64,000 bases of DNA from positions 159,254,547 through 159,318,546 of the forward strand of contig JALIGW010000001.1 in assembly GCA_023053685.1 (NCBI GenBank). Direction: 5' to 3'. The position numbers and the translations under genes were made by a program. The notes below the pieces were generated by a model. It saw nothing but the letters and a program-made list of their open reading frames with translations. It had not been told where the DNA came from and did not search any database. This document shows, in pieces, positions 33,519-45,112 of the stretch. The DNA comes from Diadophis punctatus similis. Its lineage: Eukaryota > Chordata > Lepidosauria > Squamata > Dipsadidae. Numbering within the stretch: position 1 is the stretch's first letter; every line of letters begins with the position of its first letter.

Positions 33519-33720
33519 GTTTTCGACGAAGTGATGGCTGAAAAAGAGGCTTGCACATAATGTTAGAGAATTACGGCTCCAGACCCCACGAGCTTTCTCT
33601 AGGGTGGGGCTGGACTATTCCGCAACCCACTGAGAAAAGGCGTTCAGGTAAGACCAACGCCCCTTCTTCAGTGTAGTTGCGGAATAGTCCAAGAATGGGA
33701 CATACCAAAGCCTGGTATCC

Positions 33721-34362
33721 CTAAGGGCGGGCAGCCATTGGGTCTGGAGTCTCCAAGACTAAGTGGACCCGTTGTAAAACCCTCCTCCCAAAGGAAGCCT
33801 CCGCAGAAGTGAAGACTTCCAACTTATAATGCCTAATGAAAGGCGAGGAGGTGGTCCAAGTGGCCGCCCTGCAGATATCCTCGAGGGATGTTTGCGTGGC
33901 CCATGCAGCAGTGGTGGCTGCACTTCTCGTGGAGTGTGTGGTGATGCACCTAGGAACCGACAGAGACTGTGCTTCGTACGCTTTTGCGATGCACACTCTG
34001 ATCCAACGACCAATGGTCGAGGAAGACACTTTGATGCCTATTGACGCTGGTTGGGAGGAGACGAAAAGAGCCTCTGATCTCCTAATGGGCGCTGTCTGCT
34101 TAATGTAAATTTTGAGGGCCCTCCGCACATCCAGCATATGCCACCTTCGCTCCAAGGCATGAGAAGGCCGACGGCAGAAGTTTGGCAGAACAATCTCCTG
34201 GGCCCGGTGGAACCAGGAGTTGATGATGAAGGAGGGATCAAGTCTCAAGGTTACCTTATCCTGGTGGAAAATGCAGAGGTCAGCTCTGACAGATAAGGCC
34301 GCCATCTCAGAAATGCATCGGGCGGACGTTACGGCGACGAGGAACACCACCTTGAGTGTCAT
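33721..34362 (-). pseudogene. Tyrosine recombinase catalytic domain (DIRS-like)
   Basis: A 213-codon open stretch covering the catalytic domain of a YR-type recombinase, which would integrate the circular cDNA. The catalytic set is visible: Arg15 in TSARCISEM, His143 and Arg146 in HSTRSAAT, and Tyr179 in FIRHYKL, with Trp169 just before. The ATG at 34362 is internal. The core-binding part lies upstream in another frame, so a frameshift or stop separates the two. It looks fairly young because the catalytic residues are all kept. Not expected to be active, given the frame break and deleted partner genes. Confidence 0.85.
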
Positions 34363-34538
34363 GTACCTGAGGCTGTAGTCCGCAGGGGTTCAAAGGGAGC
34401 CTCGGTCAAGGCCCGAAGTACCTTGGGGAGGTCCCAGGTGGGATATCTGTGAACCGGTGGGGGGGCGCAGGTCGCTGGCGCCTCTCAGAAAGATCTGAAC
34501 ATCCGGATGTCATGACAGAGGAAATTTTTTCCCACCAG

Positions 34539-34982
34539 TCAGCACGGTAGATAAGGCTGCGACATGACACCATATGGTACCGTGAGCCAGGCCTCTGTCC
34601 AGACTGTTCTGGAGGAAATAGAAGATCTGTTCGAAGAGGCTGAAACAGGTTCAATACACAGTGGTCTGCACCATTTCACAAAGATGGCCCAGGTGGCATT
34701 ATAAATCCTTATGGTGAACGGTTTTCTGGCCGCCTGCATAGTCTGGATAACCTTTTCGGAATAATTGCGGCTCCTCAAGAGGACCTTTTCAAGTGCCAGG
34801 CGGTCAGTTGGAGCCATTGAGGCTCTGGATGGTCCAGGACCCCCTGGCTGAGGGAGATCTGCTGAGGAGGAATTCTCCAGGGAGGTGAGGCGGAGAGGCT
34901 GACTAGATCCGCAAACCATGGCCTCTGAGGCCAGTGAGGAGCCACCAGGATGAATTCTACACCCTCCAAGATGACTTTCCAT
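34539..34982 (-). pseudogene. Recombinase N-terminal core-binding region, frame-shifted
   Basis: Minus-strand residues LEKVLLRSRNYSEKVIQTMQ, AARKPFTIRIYNATWAIFV and KWCR resemble the SAM-like core-binding domain that precedes YR catalytic domains. The frame differs from the catalytic part at 33721-34362 and overlaps the end of the RNase H-side frame (34775-35122). Such an overlap is usual for DIRS elements, but the loss of continuity with the catalytic domain is damage. Confidence 0.75.
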
Positions 34983-35122
34983 ATCACCCCCTGAATTAAG
35001 GGGAGAGGAGGAAACACGTACAGGAGCCCAGGGGGCCAGGCGCCCCTGAGCGCATTTGAGCCCTCTGCCCGTGGGGACGGAAACCTCAAGAAAAAGCGAG
35101 GAAGCTGGGCGTTGAGGTGCAA
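34775..35122 (-). pseudogene. C-terminal end of DIRS-like RT/RNase H frame
   Basis: Minus-strand frame starting LHLNAQLPRFFLRFPSP, then ILVAPHWPQRPWFADLVSLS and PPWRIPPQQISLSQG, ending at a stop after LKRSS. The PHWPxRPWFxDL block is typical of the region after RNase H in vertebrate DIRS-like elements. The frame continues on the far side of the inserted LINE at 35852-36061. Confidence 0.78.
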
Positions 35123-35131
35123 GGCAAAGAG

Positions 35132-35133
35132 AT

Positions 35134-35196
<63 letters not shown>

Positions 35197-35199
35197 TTT
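35132..35199. repeat. (TTTA)n microsatellite, LINE tail
   Basis: About 17 TTTA units forming the expanded 3' tail of the minus-strand LINE. Confidence 0.95.
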
Positions 35200-35851
35200 G
35201 GTATTCTTATATGCCGCCCAATTCCCGGAGGACTCCGGGCGGCGTACAACAGCAAAAAATACAAGAAACCAATTTATAAATATGCATTTAAAAACAAATA
35301 TAAAAATTAAAACCGTAATATTAAAAATATACAATAACCATTCAACAATCATACATACTTGGGGTGAGCTCAATGGATTACGCTCTACCCTCCGCCTGCA
35401 GGAAAAGCCATGTCTTAACAGCCTTCTGGAAGGCCAGCAGAGTGGGGATAGTTCGGGTCTCTGGGGGAAGTTGGTTCCAGAGCGCGGGGCCAGCCACAGA
35501 GAAGGCTCTCCCCCTAGGGCCCGCCAGCCGGCATTGCTTGGCCGACGGGACCTGGAGGAGACCAACTCTGTGGGCCCTAACCGGTCGAAGGGAAGTGTGA
35601 TGCAGAATGCGGTCCCAGAGGTAACCTGGTCCTAAGCCATGAAGGGCTTTAAAGATGGTGATCAACACCTTGAATCGGACCCGGAGACCGATGGGCAACC
35701 AATGCAGCTGGCGGAGTACAGGTGTCACGTGGGTGTACCTTGGCACACCCACCACAGCACGCGCAGCCGCATTTTGCACCAGCTGAAGTCTCCGGATACT
35801 CTTCAAGGGTAGCCCCATGTAGAGCGCGTTGCAGTAGTCCAGGCGGGAGGT
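35132..35851 (-). mobile_element. L2-type LINE 3' end inserted in DIRS-like element
   Basis: On the minus strand this encodes SRLDYCNALYMGLPLK, RLQLVQNAAARAVVGVPRY, TPVLRQLHWLPI, KALHGLGPGYLWDRI, RAFSVAGPALWNQLPPETRT and KTWLFLQAEGRA. That is close to the LINE at 16447. Its 3' UTR (35210-35385) and (AAAT)n tail, read here as TTTATT, lie at the left. It interrupts the DIRS frame: the preceding residues HRFGTP are host element, and LTSRLDYC is the LINE. Flanking GAGA at both junctions may be a short target duplication. Confidence 0.88.
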
Positions 35852-36061
35852 GAGAGGTGTCCCAAACCTGTGACATATGTCCTGAAATAAATCTGGGTGG
35901 AGACACCACTCGGCGTTGTCCACCGTTGTCCTGCTCAGATAGTCCGCCTGAGCATTCAGTGTCCCGGCAATGTGTTGTAACTTCTGTGTGAATTTTGGAG
36001 CCATGGCATAGAAACTTCTGTCATTCCCACTGGGGCGGGAATAGACGCCGGGCTGGTCCAT
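35852..36061 (-). pseudogene. RNase H end of DIRS-like element
   Basis: Minus-strand residues PGVYSRPSGNDRSFYAMAPK, LQHIAGTLNAQADYLSRT and AEWCLHPDLFQDICHRFGTP. The ADxLSR and WxLxPxLF pattern is the usual end of RNase H in DIRS-like and related elements. The upstream reverse transcriptase motifs (such as FADD) are absent: the sequence switches to Gag-like within about 30 bases at 36045-36080. Confidence 0.8.
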
Positions 36062-36079
36062 TGTTTTTGGACAACATCC

Positions 36080-36887
36080 CTGAATAGCTTTGGGGCCGGG
36101 ACGAATAATTGTTCAGCCACAGGTTCAGAGAATAATCCCTGGCCACGGCTCTGATTGGTGGTCTCCATGTCAGTGGGAGATTCATCCTCTGAAAGGCAGG
36201 CAGTAGCCTTTGCCTTATGAAGGAATAGCCTGGAATAGCCCCGGAGGGAATAAGCCAGTAAAAGCAGAGGTTTTGGAGGGAAGACCCTCATCATCAGATA
36301 GATCGGGGTCTCTCAATATCTCTTCCCCTGGAAGGAAATTCTCTTCGTCCCTGGAATGGGAAACTGAGCCCTGAGGAGGGGTCAAGCTAGCAGCCAGAGA
36401 GACCCAAGACTGGCGAGACAACGATTCTGACACAATAGATGCCGAATGTTGCTGTACTGAGACCTGCTGCTATGCCCTTGGAGATAGCCTGCGAAATAAG
36501 GGATTGAATACCCTCTGGCAAGTTGCGCAAGTCGCTCTCAGAGTACCTTGCTGCGGCCCCTGGAGATTGCTCTGGTTCAGAGTCATTGGAGTGCTCAGGT
36601 TGAGGCGTGGCCAATGCCAGGCAGGCAAAGGGGTCATCACCTCCGGTCAGGTGCCTGCGCTCCCAGGAAGTCGGGTGCGGGGATGGATCCAGTGACCAAG
36701 CCTGTGGAGAGAGAGCTGGTTGCTCCTGTAAGGAGGAATGAGAAGCATGGTGATCACTGCAGAAGGATCTGGGCTCTCCAGATGTCTGCTCTCCCAGGGC
36801 AAGGTGTGACTTATCCTTTGACTTGGAAGGCTGTTTGCCCCCTCTGTGCGACTTGCCTGATGCCTTCCTGGCTACGGATACCTCCAC
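36080..36887 (-). pseudogene. Gag-like remnant of DIRS-like element
   Basis: Overlapping minus-strand frames with low-complexity charged and Ser/Pro-rich residues (KASGKSHRGGKQPSKSKDKS, then LRNLPEGIQSLISQAISKGI, then DDEGLPSKTSAF). Composition and position upstream of RNase H fit a DIRS Gag-like ORF1. It is broken into at least three frames and cut at its C-terminal side by the deletion. Confidence 0.6.
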
Positions 36888-36956
36888 CTGCTCTCATGCA
36901 TGGGAATGATCTGCCATCCTGAGGCGACGGTTTGCACTGGAGACAGTGACAAGGTC

Positions 36957-37220
36957 TCTAGCCAGCACACACAATGGAGTAATGCCAGGCAGCTAAGGCT
37001 CAGATGGTGGCGGAGTTGCTGGACAAACCCGACTAGCCAATACACACAATGGATTGATAACTTGTTTTCTAGGTTCCAGGAGGTCGTGGTCTAGCAGTGC
37101 TAGCCAGCACACACAATGGCTTGAGGACTCGTGCCCCGAGGGCTTAGGTAGTGGTGGAACTAGCCAGATGCACAGATGTCAAGGGGCGGCTATCTCTGGA
37201 ACCCTGGAGTAGCCAGCACC
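36957..37220. repeat. Degenerate tandem repeat, ~60-75 bp unit
   Basis: CTAGCCAGCACACACAATGG or a close variant recurs at about 36959, 37033, 37101, 37160 and 37210 at 50-75-bp spacing. It lies in the presumed 5' untranslated region of the minus-strand DIRS-like element. Confidence 0.7.
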
Positions 37221-38071
37221 TGCATGCCAAGAAACGAGTCAGCTTAATGCCCTGCTGGGCTAATTTCTCTGAGAGGAAATGTCAAAAGGAGCCTACTAAG
37301 TGTCCTGCAGGGCTAGGCCTCAGAGTTATGTCCAGATGGGATGAGTGGCCTATGTGCCGGAGTGCATGTAAAATGGCCACCTGAGGCTCTCAAAATGGCC
37401 ACTGCAGCTTTATGGGCAAAGCGTGGGCACGAGACAAGAATTGAGGCACACTAAGGGGCTCCCGAGGATAGAAGGGAAGGCCCCGAACAAGCGGCTCCAC
37501 TGGCAGTCTGAAAAACGTCCCTTTGGGAGGAAAAGGGTACCAGGAGAAGGCAACCATCACTAAGAGGGATGGTGCTTCGCTTAGTGCCTGTGTGACCGGC
37601 TCCTGCCTGAATTAGGTCACCAATAACCAGTTGGACAGCGAGGGACAGAGGCGCGAATCCAGAGTCACTGAGTGGCTTGGCAGAGTCGATCAGTGACTGC
37701 GCACCAAGAAAAACCTCTCCGGAGAGCTGTCAGAGCCTTCCAAAATGACCGCCAAGGCTGTTAATGGCTCAAGCGGCTGGAATCAAGCAACCGCGGCTGC
37801 AAGGGCTTCAAAAGCAAAAGAACAGCGAAGTCCGAGTTAAGCTCCAATGGCTCCGATGAAGGCTGCCGCAACGGGGCACAGTGGCTACGAAGCCAACCGC
37901 TGCTAGGAAGCGTCTGAAAAGATTCTCCTTTTTATTTTTTAAGTTTCCTACTTTTATTTCCAAATTAGGAGTGGCCGAATTGAAAATAATAAACCTGAAT
38001 CCTGAAGTCCAGATATGCTTGCTAGAGCGAAGCAGAATGCGACTTCTCCAGATCTGACTGAGTCGGAAACT

Positions 38072-38174
38072 GGGGCATGCGCAGAGAGGCATGGAGGAGT
38101 GGCTGAAAAAAAACCTAGACTCAGTAACTAGGCAGATCAGACTGTAGCAACCCATTCCTGGACTATTCCGCAAC
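38072..38174. repeat. DIRS-like element, right inverted terminal repeat
   Basis: Reverse complement of the left terminal repeat, ending GGACTATTCCGCAAC. This is the 5' end of the element in minus-strand sense. Confidence 0.9.
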
Positions 38175-38446
38175 TACACTGGAGAACATGGATCAAGTTT
38201 CACAGACATAGATTTGTCCCTTCCTCTCTTCTCTCCTATCTGCAATCATTTCCTCTGAAACAGAATATAAATCAGATTCATATCTTGGTCTTAGTTATTA
38301 AGCAGTGGCTAAACTATACTTCTGATCTGAACATCACAGGAAACTGTGATACAAAATATTATGACACTGTTGCTAAAGTTGAGCATACATAAAGAGGGAA
38401 GGATAAGAAGAATACATTCTCGATCTGATAAACCATAGATTAGGCT

Positions 38447-38934
38447 GTTGGTTTGAACTCCAAGCTTGGCAATTTCATCACCATTTGAGGAGTCATCGTC
38501 AGTGCGTTTTGAATTGTGCTTGTTTGTCAGAACACAGGTCTTTAAATACCTTTTTATGAGATGCAAATTAGTCTGAATGTTGTTTGTTTGGATGTTGCTG
38601 AGTCATGGTCTGATTTCAGACTGTTTGATTGGCTGGTTGTTGTTGCTGGGCTGTAGTTAAGTACCATCTGTGTGATGCAGATTAGGATTAGAGTTGTTTA
38701 TCTGGATGCTTCTGAGTCATGGTCTGGTTTCTGCTTGTTTGATCATTTGAGTGGCTGGCTGTTGTTACTGAGACGTGGTCCGATTTCTTGTGAGCCGATG
38801 GGTTATAATTTTGATGCTGCATAGTGGGGTGCCTGTTTGTTTGACGAGCACAATTCAAAACGGATTGACAATATCTCCTTGAATGGTGACAAAACGTTTG
38901 CAACCAAATTGCCAAGCTTGGAGCTCAAACCAAC
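38447..38934. repeat. Inverted repeat with ~80-bp arms, 488 bp
   Basis: The left arm (38447-38528, TTGAACTCCAAGCTTGGCAA) and right arm (about 38838-38934) are diverged reverse complements. Between them, two diverged copies of a ~115-bp unit (CTGAGTCATGGTCTG) lie in tandem. The TGACAAAACGTTTGCAACCAA block resembles repeats often seen next to Penelope-like elements in squamates, but the family is not certain. Confidence 0.75.
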
Positions 38935-41097
38935 AGTCTTAACTACCAACTCGAGCTACTAATATTCGAACACATTTCAAAACATAGATTTTCAAACCAA
39001 AATGAATCAGACCTTTCAATAGGCATATCGTCAATTTAACTAAAGAACAAATCACAAAAATGGCAATTTTCTCAAATTTCTCTGACTATTTAAGGAAAAT
39101 GATTCCTTTTGGTGCACTGCTGGCAAAGAATTCTGGGAATTAGCGTCCCAACAGAAAAAAATTCAAGCCCCATTTAGGCTTTAAAATAATTTGAAGAGGG
39201 GGCACATATCTCTTGCTGATTTAAATTCTGTTCAAATGTATAGAAAAAGCATGATCATGGCAATGTCTGAACGGGAGAAAATATTCAATACAGTATTAGA
39301 GTGCTAATGGAAGGACTATTTTTTTAATGCATTTAAATTAAATAATACATCCATTTGTTTAAACTTTTCCTTCAGATCTCTTGATTTCCCCCCCCCCCCT
39401 TATTTCATGTGAAGGGAAAAAGGATCATAACAGACAACGAAGCAATACTAGTAACAGATTTGGCTGCCACCACAGAAAAATATTGGTCTGTCTTTTCACT
39501 TAGTACAAAGCAAATGAAGCCCCAAAGTTTCGGGGGTGTGGGGGATGGTCTTTTCAGCTACATCACAAGTCCCATATTACCTAGGCTATGCTGAAGAGAT
39601 CTTTGCTTCACCAGTAGAGCAAAATGGATCAGTACAGAATCTAATTTGTGGAAGTATGGAGCAATTAAATGCTGAAATAGACAAGCTACAGGAAGCTCTC
39701 TCAACTGGAGAGAGTAAATTAGAAACTATGTCAGTTAAAATAATTTAGACAGTTGGATGGAAGATCTGGAGGCCCAAATGCAAACAGTCCAATCTGTGCT
39801 GAAAAGGTGCTTAAAAGCAAAAGCATGGCTCAAGAATATTTATTAAAAATGATGATACATATGAATGGAGAAACTAATATTTAAGAAATATGTGGCACTG
39901 AATTATAAAAAAGAAATGGCATAAGCATCATAATAGCAACTCAAAGCTACAGGGAAAGGGCTTCAGATGTAAGGTGACAGCAGCCCTTTGGAAATGTCAT
40001 CATGTGTTTGCCTGGATGGACAATCATCTCTTTTTAGTGTGGTTCAGCTTCCATATGCTACAGCCAATCTAATATCTATCTTCTGTCTGGTCAACTCTCG
40101 TCAGTCTTTACAAGAACTGTAGTCCATAAGATCTGGAAATGGCTATGATGCCAGAAACAAGTGGAAAATAGCTTCAAACCTGAAGGAAAATGACTGTTCA
40201 TTGCAATCCCCTTTTGCTTTATTTTTAGAAAGTCTGGAAGGAACAGCAAACTAACAATTAGTAGTGTGCATAAAGTGTTTTGTTTCAAACTTGTTGCGTG
40301 CCAGCAAAACAAACACATGAACTGCCTACGGTGTTTCACAGGCAACAACAGGAATTCCAAATGCTGTAAGCTGTTTCCTCCATTTTTGCCCTGGGATCAC
40401 AGCAGAAGGTGAAATGATTGTCTACAGTTAATTCTGCCTTTTACCTAATCTGCCAAAAGATGAATAAACATTGAAAACATTTAAAAATCCTCCATAGGAA
40501 ACCATGAAAGTCATTTAAATCGTGCTTTCTGCAATAGAGCAGCCACAGCTAGCTGGCAAGAAACAAGCAACAACTAAATTAACTTCCATACAGTCTACAA
40601 TCAACTGTCATAAAAACACTGAACTGGAAAGTGGAAGAGTGCTGAGCTCAGAACCAGTCAGTCACATATATGTGGTAATGTCCCACCAAGAAAATAAAAT
40701 TAATTCATATGGAATAAATAACAAGGAAAATAGAATGATAGATGAGCAACTTTTTTTTGGCTCTGTTCCATTTTTATTTATCATTTTTATGACTCCACTT
40801 TTTACTACTTTGTCCTTTTATCCTGCTACCCTATTTCCCTCTGGCTGTAGATTTCAGAAGATTCAACCATGATTTTAAAATGAGTGCAAAGCACATTTTT
40901 TTCAGGATAGACCTGACTTGAATCTAAGAGTCAACAGCAATAATCAACCAAGTTCACTTCATCACTGCCAATGATCACAGCAACAGCAAACAAACAAACA
41001 AACAAACCTCTCTGACTATGCCCTGGCAGAGGCTTCTTCCTAAGGCACATGAGTACACACCTTTTGCATTATGAACCTGCCCTTCCTGCAACAATTT

Positions 41098-41142
<45 letters not shown>

Positions 41143-42858
41143 AATTGGCACTCCATTAATTGACTATGAAGGAAAGCTAGCAGCTGCAGCAAAGTAGCAC
41201 CCCAGTTCTTGCATTTCAACATGTCATCCTGCAAAATCTCAGTTGTTGCAATTGGTATCCTGAAACCTCTGTTCACACAGCCTCTAATGCACACGCTGCA
41301 TACTTAGCATTGCCTGTAACAGCAAGAAAGTACACCAACATACAGAGAATTGCCGATTATTATTAACCCACAAAGTGGCCTCTGCTCTAACTTCCCTGTG
41401 GTAAAGAATTTAAGCAGACCAATAAACCTACCGACTGGGCAGACAACAGCCTTTTTCTTTTGTGGAAAATTGTTCTTGATCTCTGGATGTGTCTTCCCTG
41501 AGTTTTTCCAGCTCCCACCTCTTTCCTCCCTCAATTTTCACCAGTCAAAGCAGGTCGGAGCATGGGCGTTTTGCACATCCCAATTAACAATTATTCATAA
41601 TTTGGAACTTTTCATTTTGGCAAGTTGTACAAGAGAAGGCTATTAAAATGACTATGTGCATCTATCCAAATGCGGTATTTTAATGAAGCCAGATATTTTG
41701 ACACATAGCTATACCAAGACCATGCAAGAACTATATTTTCTCACAATATTTAAGTTCTTTCTACAGGCTCATGAAGATTCTTCATGCAGATAAATATCTA
41801 ATGTCTTATTTAATAACTAGAGAGAGAGAGAGAGCAGAACTTTCAAAATATAACAAATAAGGGGCAGCAAAACTAAGGAGGAGAGGGAAGAAAAGCAGAT
41901 GAGTCTGTTAAACACTAGAGATGATTCTCAACTGGTGCATCCTCCACTCTATACATGCAATTTCAATTTATTAATTTAGTTAAGGACAGATTACATGTCT
42001 AGTATCTGAACATCTTCTAATATAATTCTCACCAGTTAAAAGACGGGTTCAAACTAAGGCTTGGTCTCATAACTGTAGGAAGCACCAGAGGAAAATTGTT
42101 AAAATCAAAGGGAAAAAAATAATTTGAAAAATAAATTAATTGAATTCAGTTAATATTACTGCCCATATTTTTAATATTTTTCTTTAAACATTACAGTGAA
42201 TTCTTTTAGGCTTCAAGGGGATGGATTTGTCTATGGGGCTGAATTTAAATGCTTTTTGCAAAATTAATTGATAAATCAATTATTTATCTTTACCAAAATG
42301 CTGTAATTTAATGTATTGATATGTTAAAATATATCTTAATAAAAGGCTAACAATACTAGCCTTGTTCACATAAACAGTAAGCCTGATCATGATTTTTATC
42401 TGTCATTTTGAAACCATCATTGCCAACAAAATGTGCTTCTCTTCTTATTCTAGTTTGGTGTTATTTTAGTGACTATTTTGTTTTAAGCAAATTGTTGAGT
42501 TGATTGTGTAATGCTAAACTGATCATTGACCCAAATAAAGATTTTATTTTATTTGGCTTCTCTTGTGCCAGAAAACACAAGTAGAAACTATGTCTTGTTG
42601 CTGGCTTATGACCTCTGTTTTGTTTAACTATGGCTTATCACAATATTCAGATCCAGATTTGCGTTCCTTTCTTGTTCATTTTCCCTTGCCTTCAGTCTCA
42701 AAGAAAGTATTCCAAAATCTGACTTACTCTTGCAGCTTTATTTCCTGAACTAACTTTGTAATTGTAATTTTAGATATAATTGTCTAGGTAACAAGAGTCC
42801 TTAAGCCTAAAAAGGGCTAAAAGAAAACTATAAAGAGCAACTAAAAGGTGAAGACAAC
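38935..42858. other. AT-rich intron, (AC)n only
   Basis: Apart from the AC repeat at 41099 and a short GA repeat at 41821-41834, I see no feature. Small open frames here have no recognisable protein motif. Confidence 0.55.
41099..41140. repeat. (AC)n microsatellite
   Basis: About 21 uninterrupted AC dinucleotides. Confidence 0.97.
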
Positions 42859-43292
42859 TAGTCCTTATTTAATAACCATTTGCTCAGTGAACATTGAAAG
42901 TTACAATGGCACTGAACAAGGAGATTTACAACTGGTCTTCCAAAACTGTGGTTGTCCTAGCTTTCCCAGACACATGATTGTAATTCAGACACTTAGCATC
43001 TGGCTCACAATTATGATGGCTGCAGTGTCCCATAGTCACATGATCGCCATTTGCAACCTTCCCTTCAGGCTTCCCATAAGCGAAGTCAATGGAAAAGCTT
43101 GCAGGAAATTGTAAATGGTGGTCATGTGATGTTGAACCTAACGACTGTGTAAGATTCACCTAACAACCACAACTGGAACTGCCAGAACTGTTAGAAGTCA
43201 GCACAGTCATACAATACCACATTTCATAACCATATTGCTAAGCAACAGAGTTCCCAGTTCCAATTACTGTTATTAACCAAAGACTACTTGTA
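42859..43292. mobile_element. MITE, TAGTCCTTGACTTA family, copy 4
   Basis: Left end TAGTCCTTATTTAATAACCA and right end TTATTAACCAAAGACTACTT are inverted repeats. The interior shares TGGCTGCAGTGTCCCATAGT-like sequence with copies 2 and 3. Confidence 0.78.
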
Positions 43293-44819
43293 TCAATTTC
43301 TTTTGGTCAAAGCCACTTGCAAATCCAGCTTTGTGACTTGGGCAATGCCTTTGAAAGGATGGGGAGGTAGAATGATGTTTGTAGGAATACTATCTATGCA
43401 ATACATGCTTTTGACCAAGGTTGCCCCTCCACTACATCAAGTTTCACTTTTTTCTCTCAAGACCCCTTCCCACTTTTAAAAATTACAGAGGACCCTAAAA
43501 TAGCTTTACTGATATCTACCGTATTAAAAATTAGAATTGACACATTCACTATTGCTACTTCTTCTCACAATTGCTTGATGGGATTATATTGCATTATTTT
43601 TCAAAATAGGCTGGCAAATTATTTTGATTTTGTGAACCCCAACATGGTCTTGGGCAGACCCTCAGAGCTCCTAGGACCATACTTTTAAGAAATACTGCTG
43701 TGCAACCTACTTATTGGAATGATATATGGAAAAATAACACACACTAATGCTCTTGCAACTCATTCAGACAAGATACCACTTATGGTCCCAATCCAGCATG
43801 GTGAGCGCCACCCCAGATTCCTCTTTCCTATGGTAGGCCAAACCTTGGGTGTCTTTTCCTTTCAGCAGAACAGGAGCATTTTACTTGCCCAAGAACTAAG
43901 TGAGAGGCTGCTTCAAATGGTACAGGGAGTGATGGTGACATTTTTGATGTGAAAAAGGGAGAGGGGGCAACCAGCTGGTCCAAATGCTTACCGGAGCTAT
44001 CAGAACATCTGAGAAATCAAATAACCAAATGTTGGCTGATTTGCCTTCTATCCTTTTTTTGATAAAAGTTTCTTTAACACCTGAATATATCTGAAGTGTC
44101 AAAAGCAATTCTGTACTTGTTTCTAATTACGATCCCAAGGCCAGATCAAGATATTATCAAAACATTTGAATCATTCCACCTACATCTTCAGTATTTTAGA
44201 AGTATAAATATGCATTTATGTTTCCTACATAACTACAGGTTATTTCTAATACACCCTTACTCTGACCCTCCCCCTCCAAAGCCTGGGACTCTCCGTTCTC
44301 CTCTTCATTTGATAGAACTAGGGGAGGGGTATCTCTCCCCTAATACCTAGTAGCAGGTGATGGGTGGCACTTCCATCTCTACTATGTTCTCTTCAGCAAC
44401 TCTCTCCAACCTAGTTTTCTCTAGAGTTTTAGGTTTTCTTTTTCTCCATAGATTCTTCTCTCAAAACTAGCCTCCCCCCCCCCCATCATCTGAAGAATGA
44501 GAAAAATACCAAAGCTGGACAGGGAGGGTGGTCAAATTTTGATATGGAATTTACAAATGGTACAGTCACATAAGGCAGAACTCATTTGTATTCTGCAGTT
44601 TCCCCAAGATTTCAGTCTGCTTCTTCCCTTTGTCAGGTTCTTGATAGGCTATTCATCCAAATCAAGATCCCCAAGGAACTGAGTTTGAAAGAACAATATT
44701 CCTTAACTGATGGTAAAACTGTGGCTAATTGATGGTTGTAATATTTGTAGCATAACTTATTTGTCTATATGGCACTGTGATTTGTGTTGGTACTGCATAG
44801 ACACACTATTTGTCAGTAT

Positions 44820-45112
44820 CAGAGGTGGCTTCCTCCCGGTTCGCACCGGTTCTATAGAACTGGTAGCAAACCGCTGGTGATGTCACAGAACCGGTTCTGT
44901 CAGTGCATCTTTTTTGGGGATTTTTTTTGGAATTTTTTTTGGGGGGGGGATTTTTTTTCTTTTTCTGCGCATGCGGAGAAGCTGAGTTTCCGGCACTGTG
45001 CATGCACTGCCATCTTGGTTTTTTTGGGGGGAGGGATGTTTTGAGAATTTTCGGCACTGCGGCACGGGAGGAAGTGAACCGGCAGCGTGGTAAGTTAGAA
45101 CCCACCCCTGGT
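44820..45112. mobile_element. hAT-type MITE (CAGGGGTGGGTT family), 293 bp
   Basis: Termini CAGAGGTGGCTTCC and AACCCACCCCTG. The exact 8-bp target duplication GTCAGTAT is at 44812-44819 and 45113-45120. The interior has G/T homopolymer runs and the CGGTTC...GAACCGG block shared with the copies at 3561, 21583 and 63001. Confidence 0.9.

Larger units (their letters stand above)
33138..38180 (-). mobile_element. DIRS-like tyrosine-recombinase retrotransposon, deleted and nested
   Basis: Minus-strand element, GC-rich against AT-rich surroundings. Inverted terminal repeats of ~104 bp lie at 33413-33518 and 38072-38174 (GTTGCGGAATAGTCC and complement). In minus-strand order it holds a Gag-like remnant (36890-36080), the end of an RNase H domain (36050-35852), the distal RNase H/linker region (35122-34775), and a tyrosine recombinase (34830-33721). 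The reverse transcriptase core that should lie between Gag and RNase H is missing, so it cannot be autonomous. A LINE (35132-35851) and a SINE (33157-33390) are inserted in it. DIRS elements integrate by recombinase instead of an endonuclease and leave no target duplication; none was looked for successfully here. Confidence 0.85.

Noticed and set aside
33721..34362. Possible phage integrase or a bacterial contaminant
   Set aside because: The recombinase is flanked by DIRS-type RNase H and inverted terminal repeats and is invaded by reptile LINE and SINE copies, so it is a eukaryotic retrotransposon.
36957..37220. Possible CRISPR-like array from the regularly spaced AGCCAGCACACACAATGG
   Set aside because: The repeats are degenerate, spacing varies from 50 to 75 bp, and they lie in a retrotransposon of a vertebrate genome.
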